A DNA stretch of 49,368 nt from contig JBEKGZ010000003.1 of the NCBI GenBank assembly GCA_050012535.1, positions 1 to 49,368 of the forward strand. The letters run 5' to 3'. A program made the translations under genes and the position numbers. Source of the stretch: CAVPLU01 sp050012535 (lineage in GTDB: Archaea; Thermoproteota; Bathyarchaeia; 40CM-2-53-6). Positions 16,703 to 24,431 of the stretch are shown piece by piece. The stretch's first letter is position 1. Each line of letters opens with the position of its first letter. The notes below the pieces were generated by a model, which saw nothing but the letters and a program-made list of their open reading frames with translations, had not been told where the DNA came from and made no database searches.

Positions 16703-18049
16703 TCAATCGGTCCGTGTCATCTTTGAAAGAAAATGGCCGTTGCAATCGTGGGTGTGAGGATATAGACGCTGGCTCATATCTGAGCCATAGAGACCCGGGA
16801 GGCCGATCCTTGGGCTTGAGTCAACAGCTCTGAAGTCGGGATTCGCTGCCAGAAAACTGTTGACAACATGTTCATTCTCCTCAGCCAGAATACTGCAAGT
16901 GCTGTAGACAAGTGTGCCTCCTTCGCGCACAAATCGTGACACGTTCTCCAGCATTACTCGCTGAGCCCGTGAGAGCACGTGTATCCGCTCCGGTGTAGTT
17001 GTCCACTTTTCAGCAGGAGACTTCCAGAAGGTTCCAGTATTGCTACAAGGAGGATCTAGGAGAACGACATCGACCTGTGTGATCAGCGGAAGTGATTTTC
17101 CGGCATCCGCGAGCAGTGGATACGCGATCTTGACTCCAAGCCGAGCAGTTTCTCGCTTCCAGAAACTCATTCTTGGAGAGGACTTGTCGATTGAGCAGAT
17201 CGTGCCTTTGTTCTCCATCAGTTCGGTTAAGTGCGCGGTCTTTGCCCCAGGTGCTGCGCACACGTCGAGGACTGAATCTCCCGGCCTTGGAGCGGCTATG
17301 GCGCCCGCGAGAACACTGGCCTTGTCTTGGATCGCTATCCTTCCTTGCCTGTAGGCCTCGGTCTGCGTGATAGGTCGCTTGAAAGACAGAACCTTGAAAG
17401 TCAGCGGGAGGTTCTGGACTGGTTCCAATTCTGTCCCTGTCTCCTCGATCTCGCGGAGACATGCCGCTTCGTTCGCCAGCAGCGTGTTGATCCGAATGTA
17501 GGACGGGGCTCGGTACGCGTTCCGTTGCATCAACTCCAGAGCCACGGGTCTCCCGAGTAGTAATGTGGACGCAGATACGAACCAGGCAGGGTGAAAGAGG
17601 CTTAGAGCCGCTGCTTGATCATGGGTGACTTTCCTCATCTCCTCAGGGATTTCTAGGGCAAGGATCCGTCCGAAAATGGGCTCGATCGGCTGTAGAGTCC
17701 TCCAGCCAAGTGCGGAGCGTGCGGCGTGCAGAAAGCGGACTGTGTCATGATCGTCCGCTCCGTGCAATCTCGTCCAATAGCAGAACAGTCTGAGAAGGCT
17801 CGCTATGCCATGCTGAAGAGAGGCAAGATCAAGCTTCCCGTCACTTGCCCTCATGATGAGGTAGTCTATAAGATTTCGACGGCGAGTCGTCTCCAGGATG
17901 AGCAACTGGGCTGTTCTCAACTGGTGGCTTCTGGTGACTCCCAGTTGTTTCGAACTTCTTGCGAATGCTGTCCGTTCACTCAGTCCTTCAAGTTCCATCC
18001 AGCTCAGGGATTCGATGGCTAGGGCAACAGCATCTTGCACGATTCTCAT
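16703..18049 (-). CDS. RNA (cytosine-C5) methyltransferase, NOL1/NOP2/Sun family with NusB-like N-domain
   Basis: A SAM-dependent enzyme that methylates cytosine in rRNA or tRNA. The N-terminal 150 residues are helical and resemble the NusB-like domain found in RsmB. The Rossmann part has VLDVCAAPGAKTAHL for SAM, VVLLDPPCSNTGTF with the release cysteine, and YSTCSILAEENE with the catalytic cysteine. At 448 residues it is the RsmB size. The target base is not readable. The ATG at 18049 has a TATA-like element around 18108-18117 that it may share with polB on the other strand. Confidence 0.9.
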   Translation of the reverse strand: MRIVQDAVALAIESLSWMELEGLSERTAFARSSKQLGVTRSHQLRTAQLLILETTRRRNLIDYLIMRASDGKLDLASLQHGIASLLRLFCYWTRLHGADDHDTVRFLHAARSALGWRTLQPIEPIFGRILALEIPEEMRKVTHDQAAALSLFHPAWFVSASTLLLGRPVALELMQRNAYRAPSYIRINTLLANEAACLREIEETGTELEPVQNLPLTFKVLSFKRPITQTEAYRQGRIAIQDKASVLAGAIAAPRPGDSVLDVCAAPGAKTAHLTELMENKGTICSIDKSSPRMSFWKRETARLGVKIAYPLLADAGKSLPLITQVDVVLLDPPCSNTGTFWKSPAEKWTTTPERIHVLSRAQRVMLENVSRFVREGGTLVYSTCSILAEENEHVVNSFLAANPDFRAVDSSPRIGLPGLYGSDMSQRLYPHTHDCNGHFLSKMTRTD

Positions 18050-18107
18050 CCACTCAGGAAATGGCCCCGATCGCCTCGGATTTCATTCGTGGCAATTGAT
18101 CTCCATC

Positions 18108-18117
18108 ACTATATGTA
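18108..18117. promoter_or_regulatory. Shared TATA-like element between RNA methyltransferase and polB
   Basis: ACTATATGTA reads as a TATA box in both directions. On the plus strand it lies about 60 bp before 18171 and on the minus strand about 60 bp before 18049, so each gene would have a leader of roughly 30-35 nt. With a single core element, orientation would depend on flanking BRE bases. Confidence 0.4.
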
Positions 18118-18170
18118 TTTCCTGATTCTGACAGTGTCCGCCAGGCAACCGAATCAGTAGACATCCACCT

Positions 18171-20891
18171 GTGATGGAATACGGAGAGAAGAATCTATGC
18201 CCTGGTATTGGGCCAGAAGGAAGCACAGGACACAAACGATTTCTATCGGAGCACTGTCCCAAGTACGTTGGAGTATTTCGCTGCATGCAGACGCTCGACC
18301 AGTTCGTTTCTCCGGCGTCAGGACAGAAATCCAAGCCGGCATCTTCGGAATTGGTCGAGCTGAGATCCCCTGCAGCTCCGCGTGAGATCCCGCCCTCGTA
18401 TTTTGTCTCGATCGGCTATGATGGTCAGAAGCGTAGCTGCTATGTCCGACTGTACGAGCCAAAGAGTCATAGACTCTATGATTGGTACGACGTCTCTAGT
18501 CATAGGCCCTACTGTTTTTCAGACAAGCCAAAGGACGAACTCGAATCCATCGACGCCATTTCGAAGAATCCCGGATTTGAGAGGTTCGATTCAGTGGAGA
18601 AATACGATGCACTCCGCTGCAAGCAAGCGACACGCACTATGATTGTTGCCAAGGATCCGCTGACCATCGGAGGCAAGCCCGTAGGTTCGATACGAGATGC
18701 AATTCGCGCGTGGGAGGCCGACATAAAGTACGTGGAGAATTACATCTACGACAATAGCCTTGAGCCTGGAATGATGTATGAGGTTAGAGAAGGCGTTCTC
18801 AAGAGAATCGAGTATTCGCTCGCCAAAGAAGCGACCGTCCAAGTGGCGCAGCTGCTCAGGGAGGAATCAGACGAATACAGGAAACTGGCACTCGAATGGA
18901 TGCGTCTCCTTGAGTGTCCTGTGCCGACTTATCTAAGAGCAGCGATTGACATCGAGGTATTCTCTCCTGTAATTAATAGAATTCCAGATGCAGAGATTGC
19001 CGATCAAGAAGTGATATGCGCCAGTCTCGCCGGGTCAGACGGGAAGGCGCGTGTCTTTCTTCTAACCAAGGATGGCAAGAAGCAAGGAACGACCCCCTAT
19101 CCCCCAAATGCGTCAATTGAATTCTACGCCACGGAAAGAGCGCTGCTCGCCGAATTCTTCAAGGCCACAGTCGTGTACCCCGTCATCCTCACGTTCAATG
19201 GCGATGCCTTCGACCTCAGGTATCTGTTTCATCGTGCGCTGAATCTGGGTTTCGCAAAAGAGGAAATGCCCATCGAGATGGGTCGGGACGTTGGGTACCT
19301 GAGAAACGGTGTACACATCGATCTCTACAAGTTTTTCTTCAATCGATCGATTCAGATCTACGCGTTTGGCCAGAAATACCGTGAGAACACGCTTGGCGAG
19401 GTTAGTGAGGCGATTCTCGGCAGAGGAAAAATCGACACATCCGCATCCGTTTCTGAGCTCGATTACGGTGAACTCGCTGCCTACTGTCTCAATGATTCCG
19501 AGATCACCTTGGAGCTGACGAGAATCGACGATGACCTAGTAATGAAACTCATCACAGCTCTCTCACGGATCAGCTACATGAGCCTAGAAGACGTATCGCG
19601 ACAAGGTGTGTCCAGTTGGATACGCAGCATAATGTACTGCCACCATCGAAAACGAAACTACTTCATCCCGCGAGCAGACGAGATCCAGGAGCTCAAAGGA
19701 GGCACAACAACCGAGGCGATCATAAAAGGCAAGAAGTACAAAGGGGCCACCGTCGTCGAGCCTCGTCCTGGTGTCCACTTCAAGGTGGCTGTCCTAGACT
19801 TTGCGTCGCTGTATCCCTCAATTATCAGAAACTGGAACTTGGGATACGAGACAGTTCGTTGCCCACACACTGATGAGGAATGCAAGCAGAACCTCGTGCC
19901 TGGAACATCGCATTGGGTTTGTAAGAAGACGAGGGCTCTTGAGAGTCTCTTGATCGGCTCTTTGAGAGACATCCGCGTGAACTGGTACAAACCACGTTCT
20001 AGGGATTCCAGTCTCTCGAAGATTCAGCTGAGCTGGTACAAGGTTGTCGCTGATGCGCTGAAGGTGGTGCTGAATGCCAGTTACGGCGTCTTCGGAGCTG
20101 ACAGATTCGCTCTCTATTGTCCACCGGTGGCCGAGGCCACAGCAGCGATAGGTCGATACGCAATCTCCCAAACGCTGGAAAAAGCACGGGAACTCGGTAT
20201 CGAAGTCCTGTACGGCGATACAGATTCGCTCTTTCTTGAAAGTCCTGATCAGAGTGCATTAAAGAAGCTCGTTGACTGGTCCAAGTCATCGCTACGTATG
20301 GAACTCGAAGTCGACAAGAACTATCGATATTTGGCTTTGAGTTCCAGAAAGAAGAACTATCTCGGAGTCAAGCCTGACGGAAGCGTGGACATAAAGGGGC
20401 TGACCGGAAAGAAGAGACACATTCCTGAATTCCTAACGAAAGCGTTCTACGAAATGGTCCACATCCTGAGCGACGTGGAGACTCCTGACGAATTTGAGAA
20501 CGCGAAAGTGAGGATAACCGAGATCGTGAAAGGATGTTACCTCAAACTGCGAAACCGTCAGTACGCCCTTGAGGAATTGGCATTCTCAGTGATGATGGGT
20601 CGTGACACTGGAAGCTACAAAAAGACGACCCCTCAACATGTGAAAGCCGCAAAACAGCTTGAGAGCACAGGTGTCGAAGTGAAGTCCGGTGAACTCATAG
20701 CATATGTCAAAGTGATTGGAGAACAGGGTGTGAAACCCGTACAGCTAGCCAAGATAGATGACATCGACATTCAGAAGTACATGGACTATCTGCGGTCAAC
20801 TTTCGAACAGGTGCTTGATTCGCTCGAAATCGAATTTGAGGATCTAGTCGGAGTCAAGAAGCTTGAGTCATTCTTCTCTACTGCGAAATGA
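18171..20891 (+). CDS. polB: DNA polymerase B family, with 3'-5' exonuclease domain
   Basis: The archaeal replicative or repair polymerase. The exonuclease motifs are AAIDIEVFSP (Exo I), VILTFNGDAFDLRYL (Exo II) and YCLNDSEITL (Exo III). The polymerase motifs are DFASLYPSIIRNW (A), KVVLNASYGVFG (B) and YGDTDSLFL (C). All catalytic acids are intact, so both activities are expected. The C-terminus KKLESFFSTAK is a PCNA-binding motif. The first 38 residues before MQTLDQFVS are unusual; ATG 18285 would remove them, while the TATA position favours 18171. Sixteen bases separate it from cofE downstream. Confidence 0.96.
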   Translation: MMEYGEKNLCPGIGPEGSTGHKRFLSEHCPKYVGVFRCMQTLDQFVSPASGQKSKPASSELVELRSPAAPREIPPSYFVSIGYDGQKRSCYVRLYEPKSHRLYDWYDVSSHRPYCFSDKPKDELESIDAISKNPGFERFDSVEKYDALRCKQATRTMIVAKDPLTIGGKPVGSIRDAIRAWEADIKYVENYIYDNSLEPGMMYEVREGVLKRIEYSLAKEATVQVAQLLREESDEYRKLALEWMRLLECPVPTYLRAAIDIEVFSPVINRIPDAEIADQEVICASLAGSDGKARVFLLTKDGKKQGTTPYPPNASIEFYATERALLAEFFKATVVYPVILTFNGDAFDLRYLFHRALNLGFAKEEMPIEMGRDVGYLRNGVHIDLYKFFFNRSIQIYAFGQKYRENTLGEVSEAILGRGKIDTSASVSELDYGELAAYCLNDSEITLELTRIDDDLVMKLITALSRISYMSLEDVSRQGVSSWIRSIMYCHHRKRNYFIPRADEIQELKGGTTTEAIIKGKKYKGATVVEPRPGVHFKVAVLDFASLYPSIIRNWNLGYETVRCPHTDEECKQNLVPGTSHWVCKKTRALESLLIGSLRDIRVNWYKPRSRDSSLSKIQLSWYKVVADALKVVLNASYGVFGADRFALYCPPVAEATAAIGRYAISQTLEKARELGIEVLYGDTDSLFLESPDQSALKKLVDWSKSSLRMELEVDKNYRYLALSSRKKNYLGVKPDGSVDIKGLTGKKRHIPEFLTKAFYEMVHILSDVETPDEFENAKVRITEIVKGCYLKLRNRQYALEELAFSVMMGRDTGSYKKTTPQHVKAAKQLESTGVEVKSGELIAYVKVIGEQGVKPVQLAKIDDIDIQKYMDYLRSTFEQVLDSLEIEFEDLVGVKKLESFFSTAK

Positions 20892-20906
20892 CGCATTAGA
20901 CAGAAG

Positions 20907-21677
20907 TTGAAACAGACATTGAGGGAAAACGGTCTCACCCTAGTCGGGCTACGATACATTCGGGAGGTCAAGCATAGAGACAATCTTGGAAGAATGATCG
21001 TCGCAGCGGCGAACAGGCAAGGGCTGCAGCTGGAACGTGGCGACATAGTCGTCGTGGCCCAAAAGATTGTTTCGAAAGCTGAAGGGCGGGTTGTGTCTCT
21101 TTGCAATATCAAAGCGTCTGCGTTGGCTAGAGGAATGGCAAGGGCAATGAGGAAGGATCCGCGACATGTCGAGGTCATCTTACGTGAGACAAAGCGTGTG
21201 GTGAGGCGAAGGGGGCCGCATCTAATCGTGGAAACTCGGCATGGTCTCGTATGCGCCAACGCGGGTGTGGACAAATCAAACGTTGAAGGCGAGGACCTTG
21301 TCACGCTACTCCCGAAAGATGTGGACAGATCAGCACGGCGAATACGAAAGCAGATCATGAAGAGAACGGGCAAGAACGTTTCAGTCATAGTATCGGACAC
21401 TTTTGGTAGGCCCTGGAGACTTGGGCAGACGAATGTTGCCATCGGCCTCTCAGGCATGAGGCCGTGGGTCGACTACAGAGGGACTAGGGACAAGTTTGGA
21501 TACGAGTTGTCGGTGACTAGGATTGCCGCAGTAGATGAACTTGCGGGGGCAGCCGAACTCGTCATGAACAAAGTTGACGGCGTGCCCGTTGCCATCATCA
21601 GGGGCTATTCGCATCCTCGGGGTCGAGGGAGTGCGCGACAGTTGATACGACCCGCTAAGCAGGACCTCTTTCGATAG
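20907..21677 (+). CDS. cofE: Coenzyme F420-0:L-glutamate ligase
   Basis: The enzyme adds glutamates to F420-0 with GTP in the last step of F420 synthesis. Family signs are GDIVVVAQKIVSKAEGRVV near residue 45, GLVCANAGVDKSN near 113, VIVSDTFGRPWRLGQTNVAIG near 160 and KFGYEL with ELAGAAELVM near the end. Its 256 residues match the archaeal single-domain form, not the bacterial FbiB fusion. The TTG at 20907 starts directly at the conserved N-terminus. It follows polB by 15 bp and is likely in the same transcript. Its presence implies F420-dependent redox in this organism, although no F420 partner enzyme is in the window. Confidence 0.94.
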   Translation: MKQTLRENGLTLVGLRYIREVKHRDNLGRMIVAAANRQGLQLERGDIVVVAQKIVSKAEGRVVSLCNIKASALARGMARAMRKDPRHVEVILRETKRVVRRRGPHLIVETRHGLVCANAGVDKSNVEGEDLVTLLPKDVDRSARRIRKQIMKRTGKNVSVIVSDTFGRPWRLGQTNVAIGLSGMRPWVDYRGTRDKFGYELSVTRIAAVDELAGAAELVMNKVDGVPVAIIRGYSHPRGRGSARQLIRPAKQDLFR

Positions 21678-21874
21678 AAGCGTTCTTTGATCTCGTGCTT
21701 TATTCGGCCAAGGGTCCACACGTCATCGAACACAGTGCTGGGTTTGGGGGCTACGTGGACTATGGCATTTCCGCTCGTCACTCACTAACTCTGGATAACT
21801 CAGGGTCGCAGGAAAATCACAGCAAACTTAACTATCGCTCCGATGTTGTCTAAGCCGTCAAGGAAGCGCTGTTC

Positions 21875-22576
21875 TTGAATTCGATAAAACCGCCAGTGCC
21901 GGTAGAGGTCAATGACGTTCTCGGCTTCTCGAGGCTCGCACTTGCTCTTACTGAGGGATCGCAGATACTCTGGTATCTCAAACATAAGGGAAGGCAATTG
22001 CTCGGTATGTTTACTGCTTACATGTATTGGGACGGCGACCTGCCGATACTCGCCTACACCTACGTCGATTCTCCCCCTAAGGCGTTCCTTGCTTACAGGA
22101 GTGACTCTGCAAAGGGTGAGGAATGGATGTTCACCGATGACGCTGATGACAGCAAATACCGATATGGGTCATTCGTGCAGGTGAAGAGCCTGCCTGAGAA
22201 ATTCCTTGAGTGTTTGGATGGGCAGTTTCCTTCACCGCCACTGCCGATGCTCGCCGAGGTCGAGAGCATCAATTCGATAATGCGAACTCTTGTTCCTCTC
22301 TCAATGCGTGAAGGCACAGTTTTTCCTCTCTGGCACTTCTTACGAAATGGTAAGCACATAGTTGGAACCTGTATACCCTTTGAACACTACTATGAGGCGG
22401 ATGCGCTTCCAGTCTTCTTCTATATTACCCAGGAGAAACCACCTTCCCACCCATTTGTCAAGTACGTCGCCTCAAAACCCGCAGGAGAACGTATCGATTA
22501 CACAAGCAACACATCAGACGCGAAGGGTTTCTACGCGAAGATAGTGGACGTGAAGGATTTCCCGATATTCCCATAG
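21875..22576 (+). CDS. Hypothetical protein, 233 aa
   Basis: Not recognised. A soluble protein without membrane segments or zinc motifs, rich in aromatic residues and Pro, with a possible internal two-part layout: residues 20-110 and 125-225 each have a hydrophobic strand region followed by a Phe/Tyr-rich end (KYRYGSFVQVKSLPEKFLE and KGFYAKIVDVKDFPIFP). These two tails resemble each other, G(S/F)xxQ/KxVxxxxxFP-like, suggesting an old duplication. The TTG at 21875 is chosen as the first in-frame start. Nothing recognisable lies in the 197 bp between cofE and this gene. It precedes pyrF by 47 bp on the same strand. Confidence 0.7.
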   Translation: MNSIKPPVPVEVNDVLGFSRLALALTEGSQILWYLKHKGRQLLGMFTAYMYWDGDLPILAYTYVDSPPKAFLAYRSDSAKGEEWMFTDDADDSKYRYGSFVQVKSLPEKFLECLDGQFPSPPLPMLAEVESINSIMRTLVPLSMREGTVFPLWHFLRNGKHIVGTCIPFEHYYEADALPVFFYITQEKPPSHPFVKYVASKPAGERIDYTSNTSDAKGFYAKIVDVKDFPIFP

Positions 22577-22623
22577 GGCCTTGGGATCGCTGTTAGAACT
22601 CGAGGAAGACGGAGCGCACACAG

Positions 22624-23382
22624 TTGGAATTCAAACAATTCATCGAGGATGCAGCAAGACGCAACAAGTCACCTATTGTGTTGGCCCTTGACCTAACACG
22701 TGAAGACAGAGATGAGCTATTCAAGCGCACACTGAAAGTGATCACGTCAGTCTCTCGCTCAGTATGCGCAGTGAAATTCAATCACCAGATGGTTCTTCCG
22801 CTCGGGTTGTATGACCGAGTAGCAACATTGGTCGATGAAGTCCACGAGCACAAGATCCCGGTGATTATGGACGCAAAGATCAACGATATCGGGCATACGA
22901 ATGAGTTCATTGCTTCTCAGTATTTCTCCGCGGGCTTTGATGCGGTCATAGCGAACCCATTTGCCGGTTTCAAGGATGGACTGGAGCCGGTCTTCAGGAT
23001 TGCCAAGGCCCAGCAAAAAGGGGTGCTCGTGCTCGTGCACATGAGCCATAGCGGTGCAAGCGAAGGCTATGGGCAAATTGTCTTGGACGAGAAGGGTCAG
23101 AGAATTTCCCAGTTTGAAGTCTTCGCTCAGAGAGCGCTTCAGTGGGGAGCTGATGGAGCGATTGTAGGGGCGACTTTTCCAGAGACGATCGCAAGAGTTC
23201 GCTCCATCCTTGGTACCGATGTTCCGATATACTCTCCTGGAGTAGGGGTCCAGGGCGGAAGCCTGAGCAGAGCCTTGGCGGCTGGTGCAAAGTATGCCAT
23301 CGTAGGTCGATCAATATACGAAAGCGATGATCCGGCAAAATCGGCAGAGAATCTGCGCCGGTCAGCTGTCGCCTCTGACTAG
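22624..23382 (+). CDS. pyrF: Orotidine 5'-phosphate decarboxylase
   Basis: The enzyme makes UMP from OMP in pyrimidine synthesis. The signature is seen as VIMDAKINDIGHTN near residue 81, with the Asp-Lys-Asp catalytic set. The TIM-barrel start SPIVLALDLTREDRD and the phosphate-binding end SPGVGVQGG and KYAIVGRSIYESDDP are also present. The length (252) is slightly above the archaeal average of about 215-230. The TTG start at 22624 follows an intergenic gap of 47 bp. Its last four bases overlap, on the other strand, a small ribbon-helix-helix gene. Confidence 0.93.
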   Translation: MEFKQFIEDAARRNKSPIVLALDLTREDRDELFKRTLKVITSVSRSVCAVKFNHQMVLPLGLYDRVATLVDEVHEHKIPVIMDAKINDIGHTNEFIASQYFSAGFDAVIANPFAGFKDGLEPVFRIAKAQQKGVLVLVHMSHSGASEGYGQIVLDEKGQRISQFEVFAQRALQWGADGAIVGATFPETIARVRSILGTDVPIYSPGVGVQGGSLSRALAAGAKYAIVGRSIYESDDPAKSAENLRRSAVASD

Positions 23383-23531
23383 GTTTCTTCCGTTCTCCAC
23401 AATTCCTTCTTGAGCATGTCACGTACCGCAGCTCGGATTGCTGCGCTTCTGCTCTGGTACATTCCTGCCTTGACCAGTTCGTCTAGCCCTTCGAGTATCG
23501 CCTCAGGCAGTTTGACCGTGACCAATTTCAA
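23379..23531 (-). CDS. Ribbon-helix-helix (CopG/Arc-like) DNA-binding protein, 50 aa
   Basis: A very short gene found by translating the gap between pyrF and rps25e on the minus strand. It codes for 50 residues with a textbook ribbon-helix-helix pattern: a short strand (LVTVKLPEAI), helix 1 (LEGLDELVKAG), a turn with MYQSRSAAI, and helix 2 (RAAVRDMLKKEL). Such proteins bind DNA as dimers through the strand. Start is TTG at 23531, or TTG at 23525. The stop overlaps the end of pyrF by four bases. The region to its right (23532-23648) is the divergent promoter of rps25e, so it may regulate itself or its neighbour. No toxin partner is visible next to it. Confidence 0.8.
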   Translation of the reverse strand: MKLVTVKLPEAILEGLDELVKAGMYQSRSAAIRAAVRDMLKKELWRTEET

Positions 23532-23648
23532 AACCTAGGGCTCCGCCGATCAAATGGTATTCCGGAAGAGGCGATATGACTCTTTCCCATACAGTCGATA
23601 TTATACGGAAAGATTTTATTGAACTCGATTCGGTCTCAGGGGCAAGTG

Positions 23649-23981
23649 ATGCCAATGGGCGGAGCGAAAAAGAAGAGCCTAGCACAGATGGAGAGGACTC
23701 AGGACCAGCAGGACAAGAAGCCAGAGGCTCCGAAGAAGTCGAAGGGCAAGCCACCTGCCGAGAAGAAATCGCGTGGTGTCGACCTCCCGAATTTGGAGGA
23801 TACAAGGTTCCTTTCGGAACTCTCCAAGATGGGAGCCATTACTCCATATGCACTCGCCTCCCAGTTCAATCTGCGGATAAGCGTCGCGAAGGACATGTTG
23901 GAGGAACTGGAGAGAAAAAGGCTCGTCACAGCGGTCGGCGGGAACGCTAGGATACGAATCTACAAGATGGCCGCTGCCTAA
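23649..23981 (+). CDS. rps25e: Ribosomal protein S25e
   Basis: A small-subunit ribosomal protein found in eukaryotes and TACK/Asgard archaea but not in Euryarchaeota, which is the main lineage clue in the window. The basic N-terminal tail (MGGAKKKSLAQMERTQ, followed by a Lys/Pro-rich stretch) precedes a winged-helix domain, LSKMGAITPYALASQFNLR, SVAKDMLEELERKRLV and GNARIRIYK. I chose the ATG at 23649 rather than the frame's first start at 23619, because the family begins with MGG close to this point. A second Met at 23655 is equally possible. TATA-like bases occur near 23599-23619. Confidence 0.92.
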   Translation: MPMGGAKKKSLAQMERTQDQQDKKPEAPKKSKGKPPAEKKSRGVDLPNLEDTRFLSELSKMGAITPYALASQFNLRISVAKDMLEELERKRLVTAVGGNARIRIYKMAAA

Positions 23982-24355
23982 CCCTTTTCTAATCGTATTT
24001 TGGTTCCAGCAGCGACGTCTCTGAAGATATCGATTCCGCTCTTGACAACGCCAATGATGTTCACCGGGCTGTACGGCTGAGTCTGCCCGTAGAAGACGCA
24101 CACTGCGGATCCCATGGGCCAAAAGGCAATGGTTCCGGTCTCAACCTTGGATCTTGGTTTCTCAAGTCCTATTGCGATATCAGTCTCAAAGTAGACTTCC
24201 TCTTTCCAACGAGCGATCCTTCCTTCGATCGGCATGCGTCTGAGCAGGGCATCCGTGGTCTTCGGGGCCTGAAACCTCACCAGTTCACCTTCCGCATGCC
24301 TTCCGTCTTCGAGCACAAGAAGCACTGGTATCCGGGAGACGCTTGCCATGACCAT
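23978..24355 (-). CDS. Cyclophilin-like fold protein (DUF369 / PF04126 type)
   Basis: A 125-residue protein of the family with a cyclophilin-like barrel but no known isomerase activity (Thermotoga TM1367 is the structural example). Signs: a Leu/Glu-rich first strand, then LLRRMPIEGRIARWKEEVYF, DIAIGLEKPR, GTIAFWPMGSAVCVFYG and SPVNIIGVVKSGIDIF. It overlaps the stop of rps25e by four bases. The ATG at 24355 lies only about 26-33 bp from a TATA-like element at 24381-24388, so its message would be nearly leaderless. Biological role unknown. Confidence 0.8.
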   Translation of the reverse strand: MVMASVSRIPVLLVLEDGRHAEGELVRFQAPKTTDALLRRMPIEGRIARWKEEVYFETDIAIGLEKPRSKVETGTIAFWPMGSAVCVFYGQTQPYSPVNIIGVVKSGIDIFRDVAAGTKIRLEKG

Positions 24356-24380
24356 TCAGGTTGTGTCGATCCCAAGAACA

Positions 24381-24388
24381 GATATAGG
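24381..24388. promoter_or_regulatory. TATA element between cyclophilin-like gene and COG2403 GTPase
   Basis: GATATAGG (CCTATATC on the other strand). It lies 51 bp before ATG 24432 on the plus strand, and about 30 bp before ATG 24355 on the minus strand, so it can serve either gene. It argues that the GTPase starts at 24432 and not at 24348. Confidence 0.45.
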
Positions 24389-24431
24389 TTTGATGCAACT
24401 GCCTACGCTCTGTCAATTGCGAGGGTCCGAA

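Noticed and set aside
20786..21457. Minus-strand frame of 223 aa
   Set aside because: A shadow of cofE and the end of polB. Ser/Arg/Thr-rich, with no family.
24348..24431. Longer N-terminus of the COG2403 protein
   Set aside because: The TATA element lies within it, and the conserved part begins at 24432.
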